64,000 nucleotides of DNA from Lewinellaceae bacterium (GTDB taxonomy: Bacteria > Bacteroidota > Bacteroidia > Chitinophagales > Saprospiraceae), in the NCBI GenBank assembly GCA_016708875.1, contig JADJFA010000024.1, positions 1 through 64,000 of the forward strand, read 5' to 3'. This document shows positions 10,712-19,307 of this stretch, in pieces. The number at the start of each line of letters is the position of its first letter. Positions within the stretch are counted from its first letter, which is position 1. The position numbers and the translations under genes were made by a program. The notes under the pieces were generated by a model. The model searched no databases and was not told the origin of the DNA. It saw only the letters and a list, made by a program, of their open reading frames with translations.

Positions 10712-11899
10712 TCAGACCTTTAATGGTTCAAGCAATTCCTGATTCAAAAATATTTCTAAAGGGCAAATTCGTAGCCCATCGCTTCGGATAATAATTTCCT
10801 GAGCAGTGTCCCCAGGTACAATGACATATTTAAAATCGGGCTTTAAATCCTCCACACTATGGTAAAAGCCTTTGGTGATGATGGGGGTATTGGCCGCTTT
10901 TATCTCGATACACCAGGTTTTCCCGGTTGGTGAAATCAGGTACAAATCAGACTCTGCTCCGGCATGGGTGCGGTAATAAAAATATTGCCAACGGAATTGC
11001 GTCGCCAGTCGAATTTGCTCAATCACATAGCCTTCCCAAGACGCGCCTAAGAGTGGGTGTATTTGCAATTTTTCCGACTCGGTTATGCCTTGCAGGCGAT
11101 GTAATAGACCAGCATCACGATAATACAACTTGGGCATTTTAATCAACCGTTTCCCAAGGTTTGCAAACCAAGGTTGCAGGCGATTTATCCAAAAGGCTCC
11201 TTGCAATAAATCGAGGTATCGGTTGGCTGTCAATGTGGCTATTCCAAGTGAGCCTGCCAAAGCACTCACGTTCATAGTTTGCCCATGCAAATGGCTGATC
11301 ATCAGCATAAAACGACGCATATTTTCAGGCTCAATGTCTTGTTTCAAAAGTATCCGCAAGTCTCGCTCGACAAAGGAGCGAAAGTATTGATCCAACCAGC
11401 GATTAGACGTTTCAGTGTCAGGTGCAAGGGTGGCCAATGGGAAGCCGCCTCGAAACCAATGTTCTCGCAAGTTAACACCGACAGACCTGGCTTCTGCGAG
11501 CGTGAGGGGCGACAATTCATGAAAGGCGATACGCCCGGACAGACTTTCCGACGCTCCGCGAACAAGTTCCAGAGATGCAGATCCCAGTAGAATAAAACGC
11601 CCCGGCGTACGGTTGCGGTCAATAACAGAGCGCAGCAATGGGAAAAGGCTGGGCATGAGCTGCACCTCATCTATTACTATGCAATGGTTTTCGTGTGCCC
11701 AAAAAAACGTTTCTGGGTCTTGCAGCCTGTAGGTGTCGTTTGCCGATTCAAGGTCTAGATAAAGCGTTGGTTTGCCCGTTTGGGCCATGAGCATTTTTGC
11801 TAACGTGGTCTTGCCTGACTGACGAGGCCCAATGATGGCCAATGATGGAAAGTAGCCCAAGTCTTTAAGGATTTCCGATTCTAAGGTTCGTTTTATCAT
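10712..11899 (-). CDS. AAA-family ATPase with DUF4143 domain
   Basis: The protein has about 395 residues from the ATG at 11899 (an ATG at 11914 would add five residues). The N-terminal AAA_14 domain has Walker A GPRQSGKTT near residue 24 and Walker B CIVIDEVQL, followed by the sensor segment FILLGSASLEL. The C-terminal half is DUF4143, with SWEGYVIEQI, THAGAESDLYLI and TWCIEIKAA; the D..IEIKA pattern resembles a PD-(D/E)XK nuclease core. These ATPases are widespread and often acquired horizontally; some are linked to toxin-antitoxin-like or restriction functions, but no single role is proven. It converges with the phosphatase gene, 11 bases apart, and has no obvious partner. Confidence 0.88.
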   Translation of the reverse strand: MIKRTLESEILKDLGYFPSLAIIGPRQSGKTTLAKMLMAQTGKPTLYLDLESANDTYRLQDPETFFWAHENHCIVIDEVQLMPSLFPLLRSVIDRNRTPGRFILLGSASLELVRGASESLSGRIAFHELSPLTLAEARSVGVNLREHWFRGGFPLATLAPDTETSNRWLDQYFRSFVERDLRILLKQDIEPENMRRFMLMISHLHGQTMNVSALAGSLGIATLTANRYLDLLQGAFWINRLQPWFANLGKRLIKMPKLYYRDAGLLHRLQGITESEKLQIHPLLGASWEGYVIEQIRLATQFRWQYFYYRTHAGAESDLYLISPTGKTWCIEIKAANTPIITKGFYHSVEDLKPDFKYVIVPGDTAQEIIIRSDGLRICPLEIFLNQELLEPLKV

Positions 11900-12155
11900 G
11901 TTACAAAGATACACCTATCCTTGAAAAAAAATACATACATGTTGCAAATTTCAATGAAAGTGCGTTTCAGGGCGTCGAATTAGGGCACATCAAATATGCA
12001 ATACGAAAACCCAAGGCTGCCCATGTGAAAACATGATTTGAATTCACATCTGTATATTAATATTTGGCGATTCGATGGCTTTGTTCCTATCTTGCTCCAC
12101 ATTATTTGGCAATTTCAAATAAACACACATTTATCATTCATTAAACTTTCCAAAA

Positions 12156-14344
12156 ATGAATCCTAAACCTTACACCTTACTTTTCGCCCTAATTTTCATC
12201 AGCAATTCGAATGTGCTCCAGGCCCAAACATTCGATTCAACGTATGCCGCCCAACTCCAGGCCACCCTGGTCAGTATCGCTAACGGCCCAAATATGAAGG
12301 GTATTTCCGCAGCAGTGCACGTGCCCGGGCAAGGCACCTGGACGAGTGTGAGGGGCATTTCCAGTACTGGAGTTCCCCTTACGACAGATATGCGTTTCGG
12401 CATCGGGAGCAATACCAAATTATTTACGGCTGTAGCCTTGCTCAAATTGCAGGAACAGGGTGTGCTTTCGCTCGACGATCCGCTGAGCACCTGGTTGCCC
12501 AATTACGATTACGTTGACCCAGATGTGACTATCCGTCAATTGCTGACGCACCAAAGTGGCATTTTTGATTTTTTGAACGATAATTTTTCGATTTGGAACG
12601 ACTCGATTTGGGACGACCAAAATCGTTTTTGGACTCCCGAAGAAATTCTTGCCACCATCGGGCCATCCGAATTTGAAGCCGGTCGAGGGTACGATTATTC
12701 CAATACAGGCTACCTCCTTGCGGGTATGGCGATGGAGGCCGCAACCGGAAAATCCTGGGCACTGAATGTGCGCGAATTGATATTAGATCCGCTCGGCTTG
12801 GACGAAATCTTTGCGGGCGCTTTTGAAACGCCAAACGGCCCGGTCGCCACCGAATGGAGGAGCAGTCTTTTGCCTATCCTCAACACGCCCATGATTGCCG
12901 AATACAGCACGGCCCACGCAGCAGGCGCGCTCCTTTCCACCAGTTCGGATATGGTGAAATGGTACAATGCATTGTTCAACGGCAATTTTCTTACCGCAGC
13001 TTCCATGCGCGAAATGCTTGAATTTGAACCTACTACGCTTTATGGACTTGGGGTAACGACGCAATATTATAATCTCCCACCCGAAGCGCCAGTTCAAGTC
13101 CTCTCCCATTCGGGCGGCATGGTGGGCTTCAGTTCACTGACGTTTTTTGATCCCAAAACCAAGATATCGGCCTTTTTTGTCAGCAACATACGCACTGCGA
13201 ACGCTACGCCCTTCAACACATTCATCATAAGTGTTTACAATAATTTCCCGAAACAAAACGCCGATGCAGGCATCGTCAACGTGTTGCAGCCCTGGGCCAC
13301 GGTTTGCGGCGAAAGCGTTGCGCCGGTCGTCACTTTGCGCAATTTTGGAAAAGACACATTGTACAACGCAATCATCAATTATGGTGTGGCTGGTGGTACA
13401 ATGTCCACCGTCAATTGGACGGGTTTCTTGCGGCCAGCATTTTCAACAACGGTTTACTTATCACCAATTGCGGTACCGAGCGGCCAAAACGAACTGATTT
13501 GTTTCACAACACTGCCGAACGGAGTAGCGGAAGGTTACAATTTCAACGACACCGCCACAAGTCGTTTTTTAGTGACAGATATCGCTACCAGTGCGTTCCC
13601 GCTTTCGGAAAACTTTGATGCCTTGACCACTTTTCCACCTGAAGGATGGTCACTCAACTCGAACAATCTATTTGCCTGGGGCCACAGCAAATTGGCTTCG
13701 GCAAGCGGCTTGCATGCGGCTGTGAAAAACAATTACTATGATTATGAATCTGGTGCGATTCAGGATTTGGAATTGCCCACACTTGATTGCTCCAACCTGA
13801 TGAACGCAACGCTGACGTTCAACTATGCCTACACAAGCTACCCGGGTTACAACGACTCGTTGCGCATACAGTTATCTGAAGATTGTGGGGCGACCTGGCA
13901 AAACCTGTTTTACAGTGGCGGCATTGACCTGAGTACAGCCCCGGCAACAACCCGTTCATTTTTCCCGTTGCCGGACCAATGGAAATCCAAAAAACTGGCG
14001 TTGAACAGTACAGGCAGCGAAGTGCTCTTGCGCTTTCGAAGTATTAACCGTAATGGTAACAACCTCTTCTGGACGATATTCAAGTGCTGGACGATGGCTC
14101 CGTGGCAGTGGTGGAACCTGAGATTTCAGGAGATTTCAGTCTTTCTCCAAACCCGGCGCTCTCGAGCATTTCGGTAAAGGGTTTGCCCGAAGCGGTTGAT
14201 TTTACCATTTCGGATGTCTCTGGCAAACCCGTTTTGACAGGCATGACGAGCGGTGACAAAACAGGAATTGAGGTTGGCCACTTACCTGCCGGATTTTATG
14301 TGTTCCAGACAAGTTTGGGGGCGAAGAAGTGGGTGAAGATTTGA
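12156..14344 (+). CDS. Secreted serine hydrolase (beta-lactamase family) with T9SS sorting domain, frameshifted near 14074
   Basis: The signal peptide is MNPKPYTLLFALIFISNSNV with cleavage near LQAQ. A class C beta-lactamase/DD-peptidase-like domain fills residues about 30-360: SNTK is the catalytic SxxK, YSNTGY the second motif and HSGG the KTG-equivalent. After it come a CARDB-like segment (VVTLRNFGKDTLYN) and a beta-sandwich (PEGWSLNSNNLFAWGHS). The frame is lost after NNLFW; restoring one G in the TGG run at about 14074 gives NNLFWDDIQVLDDGSV and continues into a type A sorting domain (FSLSPNPALSSISV to AKKWVKI). The substrate is unknown: peptides, esters or cell-wall stems are all possible. 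Confidence 0.82.
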
Positions 14345-14347
14345 TCT

Positions 14348-14555
14348 AACATGGGTCATCCCGGATTTTGAGACTAGTACGTCCCAGAGGGACGGAATAT
14401 CGGTAGAAATGTTGTTTTCGATGAAAAAGCGTGCCGTAGGTACGCTATCTAAAAACCGCATATAGCGTACCTACGGCACGCCAACCACATTTTCATCCGT
14501 TTTCTACCGAGATTCAGTCCCTCTGGGACTTTAGAAAATTCCGGGTTGACTCATA
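14348..14555. repeat. About 208-bp palindromic repeat element, copy 1
   Basis: The outer arms carry GTCCCAGAGGGAC and its partner CAGTCCCTCTGGGAC; the inner arms carry GCGTGCCGTAGGTACGCTAT and ATAGCGTACCTACGGCACGC. A second copy lies at 19078-19288 in the opposite orientation, with roughly 85 percent identity by eye. It has no coding capacity and looks like a non-autonomous, MITE-like element or a bidirectional terminator. It lies between two convergent genes. Confidence 0.85.
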
Positions 14556-14665
14556 TTATTATATGAAAATGGGACAGCACGACACAAGTCATGCTGCCCA
14601 TTTTTTTTGGCCTTTTGTATTCTATGGTGTGGAAACAGGGATTACTTGACTAAAATCAGAAAGAT

Positions 14666-16552
14666 TTAGAAAAGATCATGGCCGGGCCATTGGTGGATGA
14701 TGTTTCGGATGGTCAGCATTAGTTGACCCAACGTGTCGCCGTTGCCATCGTTCATGGGCCGTGTATTGGCCACAACCGCCCAGCAAAAACCATCTTCCAT
14801 GCGCACCATGCGGGAAATGGTGCCGTCTAAGGCGCCGTTATGCTCATAATTGTGCCCGTTTACCATCCAGCCTTTGGCGTAATTATTGCCCGACACAGCG
14901 GTTGGTCGTATCATTTCATCTATACTGGCATTGCTGAGGATATCCGGTACAGTATTGAACCGATCCACGCGGTTTATAAAACGCAGCAGGTCAATGGGCG
15001 AAGCAATCCAACCACCATGCGCATCCATCCGGTTTACATTCATATTATACGGGGCGCCCGGACCATAGTATTTTACTTCATCCGCTTTGCGAAACGCAAG
15101 TGTGTTCCCTCCAATATCCATCTTCGATATACCACAGGGTCTTAAGATGGTATTCTTGACATAACTCGAATACGAAATATTGGCCTTTTTTTGAATCACG
15201 CGTCCCAGAATACAATACCCGAAATTGGAATAGGCATCGTTCGTACCGGGCGCATTGGTCTGTGGAACATCATCCAAGGTCTTGCCGATGAGTTTTGTCA
15301 TTGTCCATGATTTGTCCTCAAACATCGGGTCTCCAGCACCACTTGGCCAGCCTCCACTGGTATGGGTCAGCAAATGTTCTATGGTGATGTCCTTGATGTT
15401 TTGGGTATACGCCTTGCTGCCATAGGTAGTACCGAGGATCGCATTTGTCCCAAAAACCCGGTCATTTAAGCTCAACCTTCCCTGAGCGATTAGATGCATT
15501 ATGGTCACAGAAGTAATTGGTTTTGAAACACTTGCGATGCGGAATCGGTGTCGGGGAGCCGTAAGTTCGCTGGCTTCTTTATCGGCATAACCATAGGTTT
15601 TTGCCAGCACTAATCTTCCATTTCTGGAAATAGCAAAAGACAATCCGGGCACATTCTTGTCCGTCATGTACTGTTTTACAATTGCATCAACCTCGCGCAT
15701 TTCCTCGGCGGAGAAAGGGTCGTTCGCTACCCAGATTCCTGCATATTCGTCCTTGTTGTTCACCGAAGCACCATTTACCCATATTGGCCGATAGCCTTGA
15801 TAGAAGAGTCGGTCAAACTCGTCCTGATAATTCCGGCTGCCGGCGATGCCGTGCCGTGCTTGCCAAACCGCTGGCCCTCCTTTGCGCCAAATAGCAGCGT
15901 AACGGCCCGCATAAGCCGAAACCTTGTAGAGGTAGTAACCTTGTGCGACCCATTTATCAAATTCCTTTTGATAATCTGCGGCATTGAGTCCATGACAAGC
16001 TTGCCATTGTGGCGCCTCCGTCGTCTCTTCCCAGATAGCAGCGTATTTGTCGACGCCCCCCACGTTGTATCCGCTTATATCGGTCAGTTGAAAACCTTTG
16101 CCCTTCATTTTATCAAATTCTTTTTGGTAGTCAGCAGCGTTAAGACCATGCTTGGCCGCCCACTTGGGTGAGTTGGGCGTTTTGATGAAAATGGCTGCGT
16201 ACTTCGCTCCATTGGCAGATGCGTATCCGCTCACAACGGATGGCCGAAAGCCCAAGGCGATGAGTTTGTCGAATTCCGTTTGGTATTGCGCGGGCGACAG
16301 TCCATGGCGGGCTTCCCAGGCAGGGATTGGCGACTGTTCAAAAATGGCGTTGAAGCGGTCGCTGCCATTTGCCCGAAAACCGCTTACCTGCGTCAGGCGA
16401 TAACCTTGCTTGGTCCATTTATTGAATTCAGTCTGGTACTGGGAATTGCTCAGATTGTGACGGGCAACCCAGCCTTGGCCATTGGCTGGCAGGCTGCATA
16501 AAAAGCTGAAAGTGAGCAAAAAGAGCAGGGCGGAGATGCTTTGTTTTTTCAT
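14666..16552 (-). CDS. Secreted serine hydrolase with five N-terminal BTRD1-like tandem repeats
   Basis: The start at 16552 gives MKKQSISALLFLLTFSFLCS and a signal peptide ending at ANGQ; an upstream ATG at 16606 would hide it. Residues about 25-270 hold five repeats of about 47 residues with the pattern WxARHGLxxxxYQxEFDKxxxQGYR..VSGY..G..KYAAI, which matches the bacterial tandem repeat domain 1 family. The catalytic domain follows: SVSK is the SxxK motif, YSNFGY the second motif and HNGALDG the third. Family members include peptidases, esterases and the fungal polyglycine hydrolases that carry similar repeats. No C-terminal sorting domain is visible. A shared promoter-like motif lies upstream at 16638-16663. 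Confidence 0.85.
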   Translation of the reverse strand: MKKQSISALLFLLTFSFLCSLPANGQGWVARHNLSNSQYQTEFNKWTKQGYRLTQVSGFRANGSDRFNAIFEQSPIPAWEARHGLSPAQYQTEFDKLIALGFRPSVVSGYASANGAKYAAIFIKTPNSPKWAAKHGLNAADYQKEFDKMKGKGFQLTDISGYNVGGVDKYAAIWEETTEAPQWQACHGLNAADYQKEFDKWVAQGYYLYKVSAYAGRYAAIWRKGGPAVWQARHGIAGSRNYQDEFDRLFYQGYRPIWVNGASVNNKDEYAGIWVANDPFSAEEMREVDAIVKQYMTDKNVPGLSFAISRNGRLVLAKTYGYADKEASELTAPRHRFRIASVSKPITSVTIMHLIAQGRLSLNDRVFGTNAILGTTYGSKAYTQNIKDITIEHLLTHTSGGWPSGAGDPMFEDKSWTMTKLIGKTLDDVPQTNAPGTNDAYSNFGYCILGRVIQKKANISYSSYVKNTILRPCGISKMDIGGNTLAFRKADEVKYYGPGAPYNMNVNRMDAHGGWIASPIDLLRFINRVDRFNTVPDILSNASIDEMIRPTAVSGNNYAKGWMVNGHNYEHNGALDGTISRMVRMEDGFCWAVVANTRPMNDGNGDTLGQLMLTIRNIIHQWPGHDLF

Positions 16553-16637
16553 GGTTGAAAGATTTTTACGTTGAAAGTTTTGCGCGTGGCGGGGTTTGAA
16601 AACCACTGTTTATACTTCATTGCATTCGAGCGGCTTG

Positions 16638-16704
16638 AGGTAAGTGCAAAGCGGATTTTTTTATAAAAAAAGCCCGCCCGGCGCAGGTGGCCAGGCGGGC
16701 AAAA
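16638..16704 (-). promoter_or_regulatory. Terminator fused to shared promoter-like motif (P1), upstream of the 14666-16552 gene
   Basis: Read on the minus strand, a hairpin with stem GCCCGCC/GGCGGGC (16672-16700) runs into T7, then ATAAAAAAATCC, then CACTTACCT at 16646-16638, about 85 bases before the ATG. The hairpin plus T-run should end transcription of the upstream gene; the A-tract and CACTTACCT recur at three other genes (P2-P4). Confidence 0.6.
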
Positions 16705-16735
16705 GATTTGATCAAATCTCCTTTTTAATCGTATT

Positions 16736-16813
16736 GAACACGGATGACGCGGATGGGACACGGATTTTCACGGATAAAATCCGTGTCTCATCAGCGCCAT
16801 CCGCGTTCTACAC
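16736..16813. repeat. Word palindrome of the ACACGGATGA family
   Basis: The left arm GAACACGGATGACGCGGATG and the right arm CATCAGCGCCATCCGCGTTC pair across a core with ACACGGATTTTCACGGAT and ATCCGTGTCTCA. Members of the same family lie at 28747, 31757 and 56485. Confidence 0.8.
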
Positions 16814-16829
16814 GATCGAATCAAACGAA

Positions 16830-18506
16830 CTACTTCTTGTCCGCATCGCGCAAATGACGCGCCTCATAGATAATACCTTTCTCTTCCGGCAGTTCGTAAC
16901 ACTCCGGGCAGAGGTATTTCCCCTTGTCTTTGGCCTCTTTTTCTACGGTTGGCACAATCCTGAACTTGTTGGCGTGCGCATCCTGCCGGATGCCGGTGAC
17001 CTGCCAGGATACTTTCACGTTCGGTTTGTCGCTATGAATCACAAAGGAATTTTGACTGACTTCCCGCTCCACGATCACTTGTGCAAAGGTGCCAATACAG
17101 GTCAACTGATATCGAAAATCGCGGTTAAGCGTTTCAAAATAGTCCGGTAACTCAATGGTAGCCAAGCCATTGGCATCCGTGGTGATGTTGCCGTTGTAGA
17201 CATTCATCATGTCGGGGCTTTCGACAAAAGAGTGGTAGAGGTATTTATTTTCAGGATCAAGCGGGTGGTCAATTTTGAAGGAGCCGCTGCCTTTTTCGAG
17301 GGTTTGACCGTAAAGCCTTCCGGGAAAATATCCACCATAACCGCTTCCGTTCGTTACCCCAAAAATACCATAAAATCCATAACCTTCAACACCGAAACTT
17401 GTCCCTCCACCTTGAATTCCAGTTGCAGCCCCAGTGCATGTCAATGCATAATTCCCAGTGCCTTGAATTTCTACATTCCCGTCAATCTCCACCCTGCCTT
17501 GAGCACTAATTGCCATACCCCCGCCGCTCGAAACCGCCTCCAAGCCCGTCCCTGTAAAACTTTCTGCCCGAACCCCCACATTCCCACCTTGACCTAACAC
17601 ACCATAACCGGAGTCACTGTATCCCAATACCCCGTAACTACCTGAAGAATAACCACGTACCCCTGCTAAGCCACCCGAAGGGTCTTCGCCGACGATAGCA
17701 GCATCACCTCCGCCATTCGTGCTGGCATAGATGGCTGCACCATTTCCCGTATTATAGATGGAAAACAAAGCATCGCCGCTCGAAAGCGAACCTGCATAAG
17801 GCAGTGAAAAACTGGGGTCTGGTAAAAAAACACTGTTCCCATTGCTGATGCTCAATTGATCGCCGTTGAGGCTAAGTGTTTGTAATTCATTGGTTTCAGA
17901 CTCATCAAGCGCGGAAATTTGCTGCCCGAAAATCTGAATGCCCGGGCCAGCCTGATATTCGGGCAGCTGCACCGTGTTGCCATTGCTGATGCTTAGTTCA
18001 TTCCCTGAAAGGTCCAATGTTTGTTCGGGTAGCTGCACCGAATTGCCATTGCTGATGCTGAGTTCATTCCCATTTATATCCAAGGACTGATCACCGCCCG
18101 TGGCTGCTTGTGCAGCATACAGCGCGTAAGGCACAGACAATAATTGACTGATTCCCATAAGGATAAAACTGCCTCCGGTTGGCTGTGGATTTAATTCTAC
18201 ACGCAAAAAATAGGCGTTTTCGCCCAGAAAGACATTGTTCAGGCTGCCTTGCAAGACCATCCCGCCGCCAATGTTTGCGTCAAAAACGCCGAGTGCAGAA
18301 GTTGTCACCGTATGTTCTTCCGAATATCGGACGCTGCCACTGGCGCTGTTTTCGAGGAAGGCAAAACGGATGCGCAGGGTAGTGTTGGCATAAGGCTGGT
18401 TGCTGGGATCGCGCGCAACGGCCTGGTATTTGAATTTACCGGGCGCCTGGGCTTGCACATTGAGCAAGATTCCTACAAAAAGGAGGAAAGTGAATAGATG
18501 TTTCAT
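16830..18506 (-). CDS. Secreted tail-fibre-like repeat protein
   Basis: This 558-residue protein has a signal peptide (MKHLFTFLLFVGILLNVQAQ). Residues about 21-135 resemble a module common at the start of Bacteroidota surface proteins (GKFKYQAVARDPSNQPYANT, SVPYALYAAQAA). Then come three repeats of GNELSISNGNSVQLP, and a Gly-rich beta-helix-like zone (GVRGYSSGSYGVLGYSDSGY). The last 150 residues (SGSFKIDHPLDPENKYLYHS to SWQVTGIRQD) form a conserved C-terminal module found with such fibres, ending in CPECYELPEEKG. No enzyme motif is seen; a structural, adhesive or trimeric-fibre role is an inference. The start overlaps the end of the preceding T9SS gene (TGACATG), implying translational coupling. 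Confidence 0.7.
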   Translation of the reverse strand: MKHLFTFLLFVGILLNVQAQAPGKFKYQAVARDPSNQPYANTTLRIRFAFLENSASGSVRYSEEHTVTTSALGVFDANIGGGMVLQGSLNNVFLGENAYFLRVELNPQPTGGSFILMGISQLLSVPYALYAAQAATGGDQSLDINGNELSISNGNSVQLPEQTLDLSGNELSISNGNTVQLPEYQAGPGIQIFGQQISALDESETNELQTLSLNGDQLSISNGNSVFLPDPSFSLPYAGSLSSGDALFSIYNTGNGAAIYASTNGGGDAAIVGEDPSGGLAGVRGYSSGSYGVLGYSDSGYGVLGQGGNVGVRAESFTGTGLEAVSSGGGMAISAQGRVEIDGNVEIQGTGNYALTCTGAATGIQGGGTSFGVEGYGFYGIFGVTNGSGYGGYFPGRLYGQTLEKGSGSFKIDHPLDPENKYLYHSFVESPDMMNVYNGNITTDANGLATIELPDYFETLNRDFRYQLTCIGTFAQVIVEREVSQNSFVIHSDKPNVKVSWQVTGIRQDAHANKFRIVPTVEKEAKDKGKYLCPECYELPEEKGIIYEARHLRDADKK

Positions 18507-18507
18507 G

Positions 18508-18999
18508 TCATTGAATGATTTGTAGTTTGAAAAATTTGCCCGGTTTATTGCCAGCCCGGGCGATTTCGAGCAGATAAGTGCCGGAGGGCATTTCCCTCAA
18601 TGCCATTGTGTGGATGGCTGCACGTGCTCCAAAAGGAATTAACTCCACACCCAAACTACTGAGCAACCGAATCTGAACCGGTTCCGGAGATTCCACATTG
18701 ACCCACTCCCGGCTCGGGTTGGGATAAACAAGCGGAGAAAACGCATTGGTTTCCGGGTCATCCGTGGATATGGGGGTACTGATAAACACCTGGTGAAATC
18801 CCTGGGTCAGTATCGGGCTGGTACCCGGCGTGGGATTCAAGGTGCTGATGGACATTTCCCCGACCGACCAGTCGAGGCTGCCAAACGAAGCATCGCTGGC
18901 GCGTGTACCTGCGCTCCCGAGGAGGCTGGTCGAAAGAGACTGCCCGGATAGCATAGAGGCTACACTGGCAAGACCCAACAGAAAGAGTAGTCGAATCAT
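18508..18999 (-). CDS. Small secreted protein with T9SS sorting domain
   Basis: This 163-residue protein has a signal peptide (MIRLLFLLGLASVASMLSGQ), a short conserved stretch (SFGSLDWSVGEMSISTL, GFHQVF) and a C-terminal domain from VYPNPSREWVN to FFKLQIIQ that fits type A T9SS sorting domains. The GFHQ..PNP arrangement is frequent in Bacteroidota just upstream of tail-fibre-like proteins. It is the first gene of a two-gene unit with the 16830-18506 gene, with one base between stop and next start. It probably localises to the cell surface; specific function unknown. Confidence 0.78.
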   Translation of the reverse strand: MIRLLFLLGLASVASMLSGQSLSTSLLGSAGTRASDASFGSLDWSVGEMSISTLNPTPGTSPILTQGFHQVFISTPISTDDPETNAFSPLVYPNPSREWVNVESPEPVQIRLLSSLGVELIPFGARAAIHTMALREMPSGTYLLEIARAGNKPGKFFKLQIIQ

Positions 19000-19077
19000 C
19001 GTTTAAAAATTTTGAGTGATAAAAAATGAAGGCTTCTGCTTGAAAATTATGACACAATCAATTGATTTTCATGAAAC

Positions 19078-19288
19078 GTGAGTCATCCCGAATTTTACTA
19101 AAGTCCCGTTAGGGACTGAATCTCGGTAGTAGAGAACAGATGAAATGCGGTTGGCGTGCCGTAGGTACGCTATATGCGATTTTTAGATAGTGTACCTACG
19201 GCACGCTTTTACATCTAAAACCATATTTCTACCGATATTCCGTCCCTCTGGGACGTGCTGATCTCAAAATTCGGGATGACTCATGTTA
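19078..19288. repeat. About 210-bp palindromic repeat element, copy 2 (inverted)
   Basis: This is the reverse complement of the element at 14348-14555, with the same nested arms GCGTGCCGTAGGTACGCTAT and CGTCCCTCTGGGACG and the same outer word TCATCCCGAATTTT. It lies downstream of the HYR gene and upstream of the 18508-18999 gene. Differences from copy 1 are scattered substitutions plus short indels. Confidence 0.85.
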
Positions 19289-19307
19289 TATTAATGGCAA
19301 TACCAAA

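Noticed and set aside
14348..14555. Insertion sequence with transposase
   Set aside because: The element is only about 210 bp and has no coding capacity; at most a non-autonomous element.
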